Source: DASSUW01 sp963740605
GTDB lineage: Bacteria; Actinomycetota; Thermoleophilia; Solirubrobacterales; Solirubrobacteraceae
Assembly: GCA_963740605.1 (NCBI GenBank)
Contig: CAVUFC010000021.1
Location: 434,001-498,000, forward strand
DNA: 64,000 bases
Direction: 5' to 3'
Positions 42,518 through 50,595 of the stretch are shown here, in pieces. A model generated the notes under the pieces. That model made no database searches and was not told the DNA's origin. It saw only the letters and a list, made by a program, of their open reading frames with translations. Positions within the stretch are counted from its first letter, which is position 1; every line of letters begins with the position of its first letter. Position numbers and translations under genes: made by a program.

Positions 42518-43123
42518 GTGCGCACCGAGCTGGCCGACGAGACGATGGCCCGCCTCGCGGTCGCCGGGCTCCGCGACGACCGCGGACGGGACGGAGTCTC
42601 GCTCGACCTCGGCAGCGGAGCGCTCGCCGCCCCGCCGGCCGCGTTTCGCGAGCTCGTGGAGCCGGGCACGCGGCTTGAGATGCGGGCCGCGCTCGCCGCG
42701 GGCGGTGCGGTGCGCGGCGGCCGCCTGCATCCGGTGTTGTACGCCGGGGTACGCGCCGTGCGTGGCGGCCAGATCGCGGCGGTCGAGCGCGCCGGCGCTG
42801 CGCCGGTCGAGGTCTGGGCCGATCCGCCGGCGGCGGCACTGACGGCGATCGACCCGACCGGCTGCGTCCGGCTCGTCCCGCTGCCCGCCGCGGCGCTGAC
42901 GGCCGCGGTGGCCCTGCTCGCCGGGATCGACGACGGGCCGGCGGCGCCGGGAGAGGCGGAGACGACGACGCCGGCCGAGCTGGCCGCGCGGCTCGCCGCC
43001 GCACAGTTCACGCACGCCCGCGTCACCGCCGGCGACGCCATCGTCGAGGTCCTCGGCGGGGCGGACGGGTGGCGCGCCGTCACGACCCGCACGGGGTGCT
43101 CCCAGGCGTATTCGAGGCCCTGA
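42518..43123 (+). CDS. Hypothetical protein, C-terminus altered by convergent gene remnant
   Basis: The frame starts at GTG 42518, five bases after the sirtuin gene. The 201-residue product has alternating short strands and helices (VSLDLGSGALAAPPAAFRELVEPG, LYAGVRAVRGGQIAAVE, ARVTAGDAIVEVLGGADGWRAV). Beyond about residue 188 the sequence is antisense to a convincing type VII toxin fragment, so the natural end is probably lost. The layout is vaguely like ESX secretion-associated proteins, but this is weak. Function unknown. Confidence 0.5.
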   Translation: MRTELADETMARLAVAGLRDDRGRDGVSLDLGSGALAAPPAAFRELVEPGTRLEMRAALAAGGAVRGGRLHPVLYAGVRAVRGGQIAAVERAGAAPVEVWADPPAAALTAIDPTGCVRLVPLPAAALTAAVALLAGIDDGPAAPGEAETTTPAELAARLAAAQFTHARVTAGDAIVEVLGGADGWRAVTTRTGCSQAYSRP

Positions 43124-43861
43124 CCGAGGCCTTCGAGCTCGCGCCGCTGGCGCTCCGGATCGATGGCCCCGTAGACGGGTGAGAGATGCCAGCCCATCAC
43201 GGCGACGCCTTCATGCCGACCGCGAAGTCGCCGACGCCCTTGGCGGTGTCGACGGTGAAGTCCTTGACGGCCCCACCTGCCCCCGCGATCCCGTGCACGA
43301 TGCTCCCGAACAGCCCGTGGTGCTCCTCCTTCGGCGGGGAAGGTGGGCGCGGGCCGCATCGGCCTCGGCCTGCTCGCGACGCTGCTGGGCGAGCGCCTGA
43401 TCGGCCTGAGCGGATGCCGATGGCGGCCCGAGCAGGCTGCTCGCCATCACCTCGGTCGCGGCGATCGCCTCGGCGGCGGCGGCAGCGCCGCCGCGCGCAC
43501 GAGCGTCGCCCAACGCGCCCGTCGCACGCTCGATGCGGCTGGTGGCGTCGCGCGCATCGCGGATGGCGGCGCGCGCCTCGTGCTTGGCCTCGCGCAGCGC
43601 GTGCGCGTACCGGCTGGTCGCGCCGGCCGCGTAATCGAACGCCTGGCCGTTGACGCTGACGCCGTCGCTCGCCGTGAGATTGGCGCCCGCGAACGCGACG
43701 CTGGCCGGCCCCTGCCAGCTGGACATGCCGGCCTGCATCGAGCGCAGGCGACTGGCAGCGCCCTCCAGCGCCGCTCCCATCCCGAGCCATGACGAGGCCA
43801 TCGTCTCCAGCGCGCCCGGCTCTCCCGGGTGCACGGTGATGCCCGCGAAGCTCTCGCTCAC
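43070..43861 (-). pseudogene. Degraded type VII (WXG/LXG-like) polymorphic toxin
   Basis: From ATG 43861 the N-terminal 170 residues form a WXG100-like helical hairpin (MSSWQGPASVAFAGAN) and a long coiled-coil. The frame shifts near 43338 to KEEHHGLFGSIVHGIAGAGG and TVDTAKGVGDFAVGM. It shifts again at about 43197 to MGWHLSPVYGAIDPERQ, RRELEGLGQGLEYAWEHPV, the pre-toxin segment seen in many type VII effectors. The C-terminal toxin domain is absent: the sequence runs into the convergent gene. Two frameshifts plus a 3' loss make it non-functional. Confidence 0.7.
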
Positions 43862-44133
43862 TGGAACGCGTTCGCGTCGCAGGTCACGTAGTTGGACGCC
43901 GCCGTGCCGACGTTGGCGCCGAGGCCGCCGATCGCGTCCGCGTTCCCGCGCAGGCTGCCTGTCCAGTGCTCGCAGAAGTCCATCAGCGCGGCCTGCGCCT
44001 GCGGCGCCCCGGCGGCTGCGGCGTTCGCGCCGGCCGCGGCGGCGCGGCCGGCGATCTCGCTGAGCGCGGTCGCGACCCCGAGCTGCTCGGCGGCGGCGCC
44101 GCCGAGCTGGGCGCTGTCAACCTCGATCCTCAT
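43858..44133 (-). CDS. WXG100-family protein
   Basis: The 91-residue protein has two alanine-rich helices around a central turn with EHWTGSLRGN, matching the ESAT-6/WXG100 hairpin. The tail is TASNYVTCDANAFQ. Such proteins are secreted through type VII systems as dimers with a larger partner. It overlaps the polymorphic toxin gene by four bases, the classic substrate-partner arrangement. No EccC or other secretion core gene is in the window. Confidence 0.75.
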   Translation of the reverse strand: MRIEVDSAQLGGAAAEQLGVATALSEIAGRAAAAGANAAAAGAPQAQAALMDFCEHWTGSLRGNADAIGGLGANVGTAASNYVTCDANAFQ

Positions 44134-44178
44134 CGTGTTTCGTGTTCCCGGTCGCTCGCGTCGTCAATGCGGTCTGCG

Positions 44179-44901
44179 TTACAGCGCGGCTCGCGCTCTG
44201 AGCGCGGCCTCGAGCCGGCCGAGCGCAGTCTCGACCGCCTCGACCGTCTCGTCGTCGAGCCCGCCCGCGAGTGCGGCGTGCGCCGCCGCCGCCACGGCCG
44301 GGCGGTGCCCGGCCAGCTCGTCGAGCCGGTCGCCGAGCTGCTCGCGCCAGCCCTCGAGCTCGGCCAGCGCGGCCTCGAGCGCGACCGACAGCTGCAGCGC
44401 GGCCTCGCGCGGGCGGCCGTGGTCGAGGTCGCCTCGCGCGCGCAGCGCGAGCTCCTCGCACGCCAACGCCACCTCGCGGCCCCCGAGCAGTGCCGCCAGC
44501 CGCTCCTGCGGCGCGAACATCGTGCGCCGTGCGGCCGCGAGCGGGAGCTCGCGCGCCGACTCCCAGTCCCCGTCCGCGACCTGCTCGCCGGTGCCGTACC
44601 CGACCCGGCAGACCAGCGCGCGCGCCGGGTCGGCGTCGGGCAGCCACGGGTCGCGGGCGGCGAGCCGCTGCCCGGCGACCGCTTGGTTGAGCACGAACAG
44701 CGCGTCGCCCACCACGCGTGCCGAGTCATCCCCGCATGCCCGCGCCAGCCACGCGTCCGCAGCCTCAAGCTCACCTAGAGGCTCCGCGTCGATCACGGTT
44801 GCGCGGGTGACTTCCACCTCGCCCGGCGGGCCGGGTTCGGCACGGCGCACGCGCCGCCGCAACCGACGTCGTGGTGCGTCGAGCCCGCCGATCACGAGCA
44901 C
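44179..44901 (-). CDS. Conserved hypothetical protein between WXG100 and murein hydrolase genes
   Basis: The 240-residue frame starts at GTG 44901. The frame is open back to 45009, and the preceding codons (TRFGFVQWEFAGRLGPEPGRYV) look protein-like, so a CTG at 45003 could be the real start. The C-terminal half is helical and acidic/alanine-rich (ALQLSVALEAALAELEGWREQL). There are no known motifs. Its position suggests a role in the type VII-like locus or in cell-wall biology. Confidence 0.6.
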   Translation of the reverse strand: MLVIGGLDAPRRRLRRRVRRAEPGPPGEVEVTRATVIDAEPLGELEAADAWLARACGDDSARVVGDALFVLNQAVAGQRLAARDPWLPDADPARALVCRVGYGTGEQVADGDWESARELPLAAARRTMFAPQERLAALLGGREVALACEELALRARGDLDHGRPREAALQLSVALEAALAELEGWREQLGDRLDELAGHRPAVAAAAHAALAGGLDDETVEAVETALGRLEAALRARAAL

Positions 44902-45009
44902 GGCCTGGGCGTCGTCACCCGCGAAGCGGCGGGCGACGTAGCGCCCAGGCTCGGGGCCGAGCCGCCCCGCGAACTCCCACTGGACGAACCCGAACCGCGT
45001 CAGGGCGGC

Positions 45010-47481
45010 CTATTCGCCCTTGTGCGACGCGGAGCTCCGGGTCGGGACCGCGTACTTCGACGGCGTACGGCGCACCGTCGGGTTGTCGATCTCGCCGAGT
45101 CGGTTGATCAGCTTGATCCACTGCTTTGGCTTGAGGATCGCGTTGATCTGGCGCGCTTCCTTTGAGTTGGTTCCGAACAGCGGGCGGAAGCCGACGTGGA
45201 TGTGGTCGTAATGGTCGGCCATCGCGAGCGTGTTGTCGGTTCCGGAGAACTGCATCAGCGAGATGATCTGGTGCGGCTTCATCGTCCCCTGCAGCGTCAG
45301 CAGGCGCTGGATCGTCATCTCGGTGATCGAGCCCTTGCCCTGCGTGGCCGGAGAGATCCGGATGCCGTTGATCGCGGCGATGTCGACGGCCGTTCCGGTC
45401 GTGTGCTCGGACACGTTGCCCGACGTCGTCAGGTAGCTGTGGCCGCACTTGAGCGTCGACACGGTCGGCCGCAGGCCCGAGGCGGCGAGGAACTCGAGCG
45501 TGGCGAGCACGCGACGGTCGATCTGGCCGGCGCGGATGTCCTGGCGCCCGCACTCGTAGATGTCGATCTGCGGGTTGTTGAGCACGTGGCGGGCGAGCGC
45601 CTCCTTGCTCATCAGCAGGATCTGCCCGATCGACGGGTTGTCGGCGTCAGCGCCGAAGAAGGGGTTCTTGCCGTTGGCGCGGTAGATCGCGGTCGACTCG
45701 AGTAGCTTCCAGCCGTCGAGGATCGGCTTCGGATCCACGCGCGGGGCGCCGCGGCCGGCCGGGCGGATCTCGAACTGCAGGTACGGCGCGCGGCTGTCGA
45801 CCTTGCCGAGGCGGCCGAGGATCGTGCCGGCCACGACGCGGGCGCCGGGGCGCAGGCGCTTGAGCTGGACGTCCTTGCGGTCGAGCCCGAGGATCCGCGA
45901 GTAGTAGCCCTCGAAGCTCTCGACGCCGTCGATCCGGCCGGTGCGCTGGAACTCCTGGTTGGCGCCGCCGGCCGCCGACGCGTTCGGCCGCGTCGGGTTC
46001 GCGAACAGGCGCTCCTTGCTCGCGGGCGCGGGCTTGGCGTCCTTGCGACCCTTCGGCGCCGCCTTGGCGGCGAGCCGGCGCGTCGGCTCCTTGGTGGCCG
46101 GCGCCGCCGTGTCGGACGCGGGCTGCGACGGGGCGGCGTCACGCTTCGGGAGCGTGGCCTCGCCCTCCTGCTGGGTCGCCGGCTGCAGCTTCGGCACCGG
46201 GTAGCGCTTGGTGATCCGTTCCAGATGCCCGTACGTGTACGTGTTGCCGTAGACGTCCTGGAGCTTGATGTAGTTGCCGAGTCGTCTGGTGGTGCCGATC
46301 GCGACGATGCGGCCGTCGTTGACGGCCACGACCGGCGCGCCGTCGCGCGAGAAGACCTTGATGGCCCGGCGGTTGGTCGACTCGACGAGCATCGCCGCGT
46401 TGCCCTCGCGCACCTTCTTCGACTTGGCCTTCAGCTGACCCGCGTACGTCGCGCGTGCCTGGACCGGGAAGCGGCCCTGCGTGAGGCCGGTGAGCGAGCC
46501 GACGAGGTTGGACGGCAGGCCACCGATCACCTGCGCGCGCAGGAGCACGGAGTCGACGTACCAGTCGGCGTGGTTGTAGGCGAACACCGCGCGGCGGATG
46601 TCGGTGTCGGCGCCGGCGGCGCGCAGGTAGCGCGCGGCGGCGAAGATCGCGTCGACCGGGTTGTACGGGTCCTTGACGCCGTCGCCGTTGGCGTCGACGC
46701 CGTACAGGCGCCAGGTCGAGGGCAGGAACTGCATCCAGCCGACGGCACCGGCGGTGCTGACGTTGAGGTTGCGCCCGTAGTCGGTCTCGATCTCGTTGAT
46801 CGCCGCGAGGACCTCCCAGCGCACGCCGTACTGGATGCCGGCGGCCTGGTAGATCGGGAGCAGGAACGGCGGGATCCGGAACTTGTTGATGAAGAAGTTC
46901 GGCACGCCGATACGCGCGGGCCCGGGCGTGGACAGCGAGTACGTCGGGTTGGCCGGGCTCGGCGAGCCGTCCGCCTTGGTGTCCGTCGCTGGGTCGACGG
47001 TGTCCTTGACCTTGTCCTTCGCGCGGCCGGTGCCGGAGCGCACGTTGCCGTCGGCGCGGTTGACGGCGCTCTCGTCGGGCGTCGGGACCTGGGTCTGGGT
47101 CGAGCCGTCCCCGCCGCCCGAGTTGCTGTTGCCGCCGCCGGAGTTGTTGTCGCCGCCGCCGTGCTGGTTGCCGGGCGTCGGCACGCTCGGGACCTTGACC
47201 TCGGGGACGTCCGGGACCTTCGGGACGGCCGGCGTCGGGATCGGGGTCGGCGTCGCCACCGGGCCGAGGTCGACGATGTTCTGGACCGGGGCCGGTAGAC
47301 CGGGGATCTGCACCTGCTGGACCGGCGTGCCCGCAGGCACGTCGACGGTGACCGTGAGCACCTGGCCGGTGATCAGCGTCACCTGCACGCGGTGCAACTC
47401 GGCCGATGCGCTCGCAACGAGCACTCCCGCGTAAAGCGCGGTAGCGGCGAGCGCGATCCCTAGCAGCTTGCGGCTATTCAT
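45010..47481 (-). CDS. Secreted three-domain murein hydrolase (SLT2 transglycosylase, degenerate M23, LAS peptidase)
   Basis: The 823-residue protein has a signal peptide and a long P/S/G linker. A lytic transglycosylase domain follows, with NEIETDYGRNLN holding the catalytic glutamate, and GAVGWMQFLPSTW and AARYLRAAG. Next is an M23-like domain split by an A/K/P-rich insert. Its LxH motif reads YLQFEIRP and the HxxxD site is missing, so it is likely non-catalytic. Last comes a LAS peptidase domain with SEHTTGTAVDIA and DHYDHIHVGF, giving the zinc histidines and aspartate. It likely cuts glycan strands and peptide cross-links. Confidence 0.85.
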   Translation of the reverse strand: MNSRKLLGIALAATALYAGVLVASASAELHRVQVTLITGQVLTVTVDVPAGTPVQQVQIPGLPAPVQNIVDLGPVATPTPIPTPAVPKVPDVPEVKVPSVPTPGNQHGGGDNNSGGGNSNSGGGDGSTQTQVPTPDESAVNRADGNVRSGTGRAKDKVKDTVDPATDTKADGSPSPANPTYSLSTPGPARIGVPNFFINKFRIPPFLLPIYQAAGIQYGVRWEVLAAINEIETDYGRNLNVSTAGAVGWMQFLPSTWRLYGVDANGDGVKDPYNPVDAIFAAARYLRAAGADTDIRRAVFAYNHADWYVDSVLLRAQVIGGLPSNLVGSLTGLTQGRFPVQARATYAGQLKAKSKKVREGNAAMLVESTNRRAIKVFSRDGAPVVAVNDGRIVAIGTTRRLGNYIKLQDVYGNTYTYGHLERITKRYPVPKLQPATQQEGEATLPKRDAAPSQPASDTAAPATKEPTRRLAAKAAPKGRKDAKPAPASKERLFANPTRPNASAAGGANQEFQRTGRIDGVESFEGYYSRILGLDRKDVQLKRLRPGARVVAGTILGRLGKVDSRAPYLQFEIRPAGRGAPRVDPKPILDGWKLLESTAIYRANGKNPFFGADADNPSIGQILLMSKEALARHVLNNPQIDIYECGRQDIRAGQIDRRVLATLEFLAASGLRPTVSTLKCGHSYLTTSGNVSEHTTGTAVDIAAINGIRISPATQGKGSITEMTIQRLLTLQGTMKPHQIISLMQFSGTDNTLAMADHYDHIHVGFRPLFGTNSKEARQINAILKPKQWIKLINRLGEIDNPTVRRTPSKYAVPTRSSASHKGE

Positions 47482-47711
47482 CCCGGTACGGGCCCTCTCC
47501 CGCGCCCACGGCATTGACTCGACATCCCTCGATCGCCGCGGGTTGGACCCTCTGAAGTGTGGGTGAGGCTATCGGTCGCATGGGGCCTGACGCAATCTCG
47601 AACGGTTAAACGCCCATTGTCTTGCGGTAATTCGCCACCGCGCCACAAACTTTCGTACGGGATAACCCTCGAGTTGAGCCTTAGGTAAGGCGGTGATCCC
47701 CCGACATCCGT

Positions 47712-47739
47712 TTGACACCCGTTTCGCCGCGCATATGGG
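47712..47739 (+). promoter_or_regulatory. Sigma-70-type promoter flanked by GACATCC inverted repeats
   Basis: TTGACA at 47712-47717 is followed, after a 16-base spacer, by TATGGG at 47734-47739. A GACATCC at 47703-47709 and its complement GGATGTC at 47741-47747 bracket the promoter. It would transcribe the phasin-like gene at 47849 with a leader of about 100 bases. The TTTGACACCCG block recurs at 50405. Confidence 0.55.
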
Positions 47740-47788
47740 GGATGTCGCTTTCTCCCGCCGTCACTGTCGGCCCACCTAGTTATGGCAG

Positions 47789-47813
47789 CCTAGCGGAGGT
47801 CCTAAACGCTAGG
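47789..47813 (+). other. Leader hairpin upstream of phasin-like gene
   Basis: CCTAGCG and CGCTAGG form seven pairs around an 11-base loop, 35 bases before the start codon. It may stabilise the mRNA or regulate translation. Confidence 0.4.
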
Positions 47814-47848
47814 TTTCGATTGCACGCACGCCTCAGAAAGGGACCCAG

Positions 47849-48337
47849 ATGGCAGATGAGACCGCTTCGAGCGGGCTGCGGGACCGGCTCGCCCGACAGG
47901 GCGAGGACGCGCTGGGCAAGGTTGCGCAGGAGCTGCTCGAGAACCCGATCGTGAACTCGGCGATCGCCCGGGCGTTCGAAGCGCGCGAGCGCGCATCGCA
48001 GGCACAGGAGGCCGCGATGGGGGCGTTGAACATCCCGTCGGCCGCGGACATGGAGCGCCTCACGCGCCGCCTGCGGTCGGTCTCGCAGCGGATGGAGGGC
48101 ATCGAGGAGGCCGTCGACCGGCTCGACCAGCGGCTCGCCGCCCCGGCCGGCGCGCTCGACGAGCGGCTGTCCGCGCTCGAAGGTCAGCTGTCACGGCTGA
48201 CGAACGAGGTCTCCAACCTGGCGTCGGCGCTCGACACCTCGCCGTCGCCCCCGCCGCGCGAGCAGGAACGCCTCAAGGTCGACGAGGCGGCCTCGACGCC
48301 CGCGCGCCGGCGCAGCAGCGCCAAGAAGAAGGCGTGA
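47849..48337 (+). CDS. Phasin-like coiled-coil protein
   Basis: The 162-residue protein starts with helices (RLARQGEDALGKVAQELLENPIVNSAIARAFEARERASQ) and passes through a heptad-rich coiled coil (RRLRSVSQRMEGIEEAVDRLDQRL, LSALEGQLSRLTNEVSNLASAL). It ends in a lysine/arginine-rich tail (ARRRSSAKKKA). This is the layout of polyhydroxyalkanoate granule-associated proteins and histone-like tails. It has its own promoter. The tail may bind DNA. No PHA synthase is in the window, so the granule link is uncertain. Confidence 0.7.
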   Translation: MADETASSGLRDRLARQGEDALGKVAQELLENPIVNSAIARAFEARERASQAQEAAMGALNIPSAADMERLTRRLRSVSQRMEGIEEAVDRLDQRLAAPAGALDERLSALEGQLSRLTNEVSNLASALDTSPSPPPREQERLKVDEAASTPARRRSSAKKKA

Positions 48338-48744
48338 GCGACTACACGGTCCTGCGTGCCGCCGATGCGCCGGACTACACGGGCGAGCACCCCGGTGCCT
48401 TCCTCGGCTACGCGCGGCCGATGGAATCCGAGCAACTCGCCGTCAACGTGCGCGTGCTCGAGCCGGGCATGGCGCACATGCCGCCCGGCGGCGATCCGAC
48501 CCGCGGGCACAGCCACCTCACGATCGAGGAGATCTACTTCGTCCTCGACGGCGAGCTCACGATCAAGCTCGGCGACGACGTGCTGACGCTCGGCCCGCGC
48601 GACGCAGTGCTGATCCCCGCCGGGACGCCCCGCGCCGCGCGGAACGACTCGGACTCGGAGGTCGCCTTCCTGATGATCTCCACCAAGGTCCAGGACATCC
48701 GGGCCGAGTCAGTCGGCCATGAGCGGTTCTGGTTGGACCTCTAG
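48334..48744 (+). CDS. Cupin-domain protein
   Basis: The 136-residue protein has a conserved single cupin fold. Motif 1 is GHSHLTIEEIYFVLDGELTIK, with histidine and glutamate metal ligands, and motif 2 is AVLIPAGTPRAARN, with no histidine at the expected position. The metal site may thus have only three ligands. It starts at a GTG overlapping the phasin-like stop by four bases. Function is unknown; cupins include isomerases and dioxygenases. Confidence 0.8.
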   Translation: MSDYTVLRAADAPDYTGEHPGAFLGYARPMESEQLAVNVRVLEPGMAHMPPGGDPTRGHSHLTIEEIYFVLDGELTIKLGDDVLTLGPRDAVLIPAGTPRAARNDSDSEVAFLMISTKVQDIRAESVGHERFWLDL

Positions 48745-49415
48745 CTCGATCGCCATCCGCCGAGCGCGGCGGCGCCGACGCGGCCGAGCTCGACCTCGAC
48801 GGCCTCGATGCCGTCCGCGTCGAGCCGCTCGCCCTGGGCCTCGCTGACCGCGAGCACGCACGCCGCGGCGGCGCCGTGACGCGCCGCGACCGCGAACACG
48901 GCGCCGCTCGTGAGGTCGGCGGCGAGCGCGTCGGCGGCGCGCGCGGCGTAGTACAGGTCGGTCGTCAACACCCGGCCCCGGACGGCGCCGTTGCCGGCGG
49001 CGATCAGCGCGGCGAGCAGCGCCGCGTCCGCCGCGAGCTCATCACCAGCGCCGAGTGCACGGCTCGCTCCGTCCTGCGCCAGCACCGCGTCGGCGATCAC
49101 CAGCGCGCCGAGCGGCAGGTCCGCGAGCGCGTAGCAGGTCCCCACGCGCACGAGCCGCCGGGCGCCGAGGCCGATCAGCTCCTGGGTGACGATCGCGGCG
49201 CTCGGGCCGCCCAGGCCCGTGCTCTGGATCGTCAGCGGCGCGCCGTCGGCTGCCGCGCCCGTGTAGCCCCACAGGCCGCGGTGGTGGTTGAGCATCTTGG
49301 GCGCATCGAGCAACTGCTGAGCGAGGCGCAGCGCGCGGCCGGGGTCACCGGGGAGCAGCACGCGCTCGGCGACATCGGCGTGAGGGCGTAAATGGACCGG
49401 TCCCGACACGCGCAC
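48741..49415 (-). CDS. Purine nucleoside phosphorylase/nucleosidase family (PNP_UDP_1)
   Basis: The 224-residue protein matches the PNP_UDP_1 fold. It shows ERVLLPGDPGRALRLAQ for phosphate binding, IQSTGLGGPSAAIVTQELIGLGARRLVRVGTC, and an acidic region near the C-terminus (SEAQGERLDADGIEAVEVELG). It likely salvages purine nucleosides. The start is a GTG at 49415, with GTG 49409 as an alternative. It is convergent with the cupin gene, overlapping by four bases. Confidence 0.8.
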   Translation of the reverse strand: MRVSGPVHLRPHADVAERVLLPGDPGRALRLAQQLLDAPKMLNHHRGLWGYTGAAADGAPLTIQSTGLGGPSAAIVTQELIGLGARRLVRVGTCYALADLPLGALVIADAVLAQDGASRALGAGDELAADAALLAALIAAGNGAVRGRVLTTDLYYAARAADALAADLTSGAVFAVAARHGAAAACVLAVSEAQGERLDADGIEAVEVELGRVGAAALGGWRSS

Positions 49416-49433
49416 TCACATTAGACTCGCGCC

Positions 49434-49952
49434 ATGGCCAAGAAGGACAAGAAGAAGAAGGACAAGAAGGACTCCGGCACTGGTGATCCGGTCGAGGCCG
49501 TTCGCAGCGCTGTCGAGCGTACGCTGAAGGCGACGGGCGAGGGGACCAGCGGCGCGCAGAAGCACGCCCGTGAAATCGTCGACGAAGTCGCTCAAGCCGC
49601 CAGCCGCTTCCGCGAAGCGATGGGCGATCTGAAGGTCCTTGACGACCTCAAGAAGGAAGTGGCGGGCCTGCGCCAGCGGGTCGCGGCGCTCGAGGGCAAG
49701 GTCACGAGCAGCGCGGCTCCCCGCCGCACGGCTGCAAGGTCGACCGCCGCCAAGAGCACCGCAGCAAAGCCCGCGGCCTCGCGCTCGCGGAGCACGGCGG
49801 CGAAGAAGCCGGCCGGCACGCGGTCGCGCAGCACGGCGGCGAAGAAGCCGGCCGGCACGCGGTCGCGCAGCACCGCGGCGAAGAAGCCGGCCGGCACGCG
49901 TTCGACGCGCTCCCGTTCCACCGGGTCTTCCGGCTCCTCCTCGTCTTCCTGA
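49434..49952 (+). CDS. Phasin-like protein with histone-H1-like repeat tail
   Basis: The first 35 residues of this 172-residue protein are lysine-rich (KKDKKKKDKKD). Residues 20-90 are a helical domain (ARSAVERTLKATGEGT-like stretch, then DEVAQAASRFREAM and LKKEVAGLRQRVAALEGK). The tail is an A/K/P/R/S-rich low-complexity stretch with three 13-residue repeats of the RSRSTAAKKPAGT type. The tail resembles histone H1 and suggests nucleic-acid binding. It lies four bases before the SCP2 gene. Confidence 0.7.
   Translation: MAKKDKKKKDKKDSGTGDPVEAVRSAVERTLKATGEGTSGAQKHAREIVDEVAQAASRFREAMGDLKVLDDLKKEVAGLRQRVAALEGKVTSSAAPRRTAARSTAAKSTAAKPAASRSRSTAAKKPAGTRSRSTAAKKPAGTRSRSTAAKKPAGTRSTRSRSTGSSGSSSSS
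49782..49898 (+). repeat. Three tandem 39-base repeats
   Basis: The unit CGGTCGCGCAGCACGGCGGC plus GAAGAAGCCGGCCGGCACG is repeated three times with few differences. It encodes RSRSTAAKKPAGT in frame. Such repeats change copy number easily and could vary the protein's tail length. Confidence 0.85.
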
Positions 49953-49955
49953 ACC

Positions 49956-50381
49956 ATGGGCGCCGAGTTCTCATCGCCGAAGGAGTTCCGGACCATCATG
50001 GACTGGATCTTCTCGGCGATGAGCGAAGACCCGGAGATGGGCCCGAAGCTGCGCGACGCGGACGTCCCGCAGCGGTTCGAGTTCCCGGACGTCGACCTTG
50101 TCGTGAACATCCGGGCATCCCAGGCGGGCGAGGACGGCAACCTGCACTGGGAATGGACCGACGACATCGACTGGAAGCCGAAGGTCAAGATGGAGATGTC
50201 ATCGGAGATCGCGAACCGGTACTTCCAGGGCAAGGAGAACATCGCGATGGCCCTCGCCCGCCGGCGGATCAAGTCGGGCGGCGACGTGAAGGCGGCGCTC
50301 AGCCTGATCCCGATCACGAAGCCGATCTACGCCCGTTACAGGGACTTCGTCCAGGAGGAGTATCCGCACCTCGCCGTCTAG
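49956..50381 (+). CDS. SCP2 (sterol-carrier-protein-2-like) domain protein
   Basis: The 141-residue protein has the SCP2 layout, with FEFPDVDLVVNIRAS, WEWTDDIDWKPKVKMEMSSEIANRYFQGKENIAMALARRRIKSGGDVKAALSLIPITKP spanning residues 65-125, and a lipid-binding C-terminal helix. SCP2 proteins bind and transfer lipids or act as lipid chaperones. With the phasin-like neighbours, it may work in lipid inclusion or membrane lipid handling. It starts four bases after the phasin-like stop. Confidence 0.82.
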   Translation: MGAEFSSPKEFRTIMDWIFSAMSEDPEMGPKLRDADVPQRFEFPDVDLVVNIRASQAGEDGNLHWEWTDDIDWKPKVKMEMSSEIANRYFQGKENIAMALARRRIKSGGDVKAALSLIPITKPIYARYRDFVQEEYPHLAV

Positions 50382-50405
50382 GTGTTTGGGCTCCGTCCAC
50401 GCGGT

Positions 50406-50434
50406 TTGACACCCGCGGAATCCCGCGCTATTAC
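50406..50434 (+). promoter_or_regulatory. Consensus sigma-70 promoter
   Basis: TTGACA at 50406-50411, a 17-base spacer and TATTAC at 50429-50434 give an almost ideal housekeeping promoter. It shares the TTTGACACCCG start with the promoter at 47711. It lies 160 bases before the next gene, with a terminator in between. Confidence 0.75.
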
Positions 50435-50440
50435 GTGCGG

Positions 50441-50590
50441 CACCCGGACCAGGCAATAGGTCGGGAAGTGGGGGGCCGCAGGGTCACCCGCAAGGCGTCG
50501 CCTTCGGACGAACGCCGCCGGCCGAGGCAGCGGGCCGCATTGCCCGCAGGCGGCGGGACCACGACCGCGGTCCCGCCGCTTTCATTCTCG
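50441..50590 (+). ncRNA. Candidate small RNA or attenuator leader
   Basis: A predicted transcript of about 150 bases runs from the strong promoter (start near 50441) to the hairpin terminator ending near 50590. The interval has no ribosome-binding site with a credible reading frame, but it holds several GC-rich hairpins. It does not match SRP RNA, 6S RNA, tmRNA or RNase P by eye. It is either an independent sRNA or a leader attenuator for the cyclase gene. Confidence 0.45.
50550..50590 (+). terminator. Intrinsic terminator
   Basis: GCGGCGGGACC-loop-GGTCCCGCCGC forms eleven perfect pairs. It is followed by TTTCATTCT, a T-rich tail unusual for this GC-rich genome. It lies just before the cyclase ATG at 50596. 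Confidence 0.8.
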
Positions 50591-50595
50591 GGGTC

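Larger units (their letters stand above)
47482..47848. other. Long divergent intergenic region upstream of murein hydrolase and phasin-like genes
   Basis: No gene is supported in these 367 bases. On the plus side is a sigma-70-like promoter and a leader hairpin, annotated separately. On the minus side the hydrolase leader contains short hairpins such as GCGGTGGCGAATTACCGC and GCCTTACCTAAGGC. I could not match the leader to a c-di-AMP or other known riboswitch, although a long structured leader is common for such hydrolases. Confidence 0.5.

Noticed and set aside
47482..47700. c-di-AMP (ydaO) riboswitch before the murein hydrolase
   Set aside because: Such switches often precede wall hydrolases in actinobacteria, but the characteristic conserved blocks were not found on the minus strand.
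49782..49898. CRISPR-like array
   Set aside because: The 39-base repeats are contiguous, without spacers, and code in frame for a protein tail.
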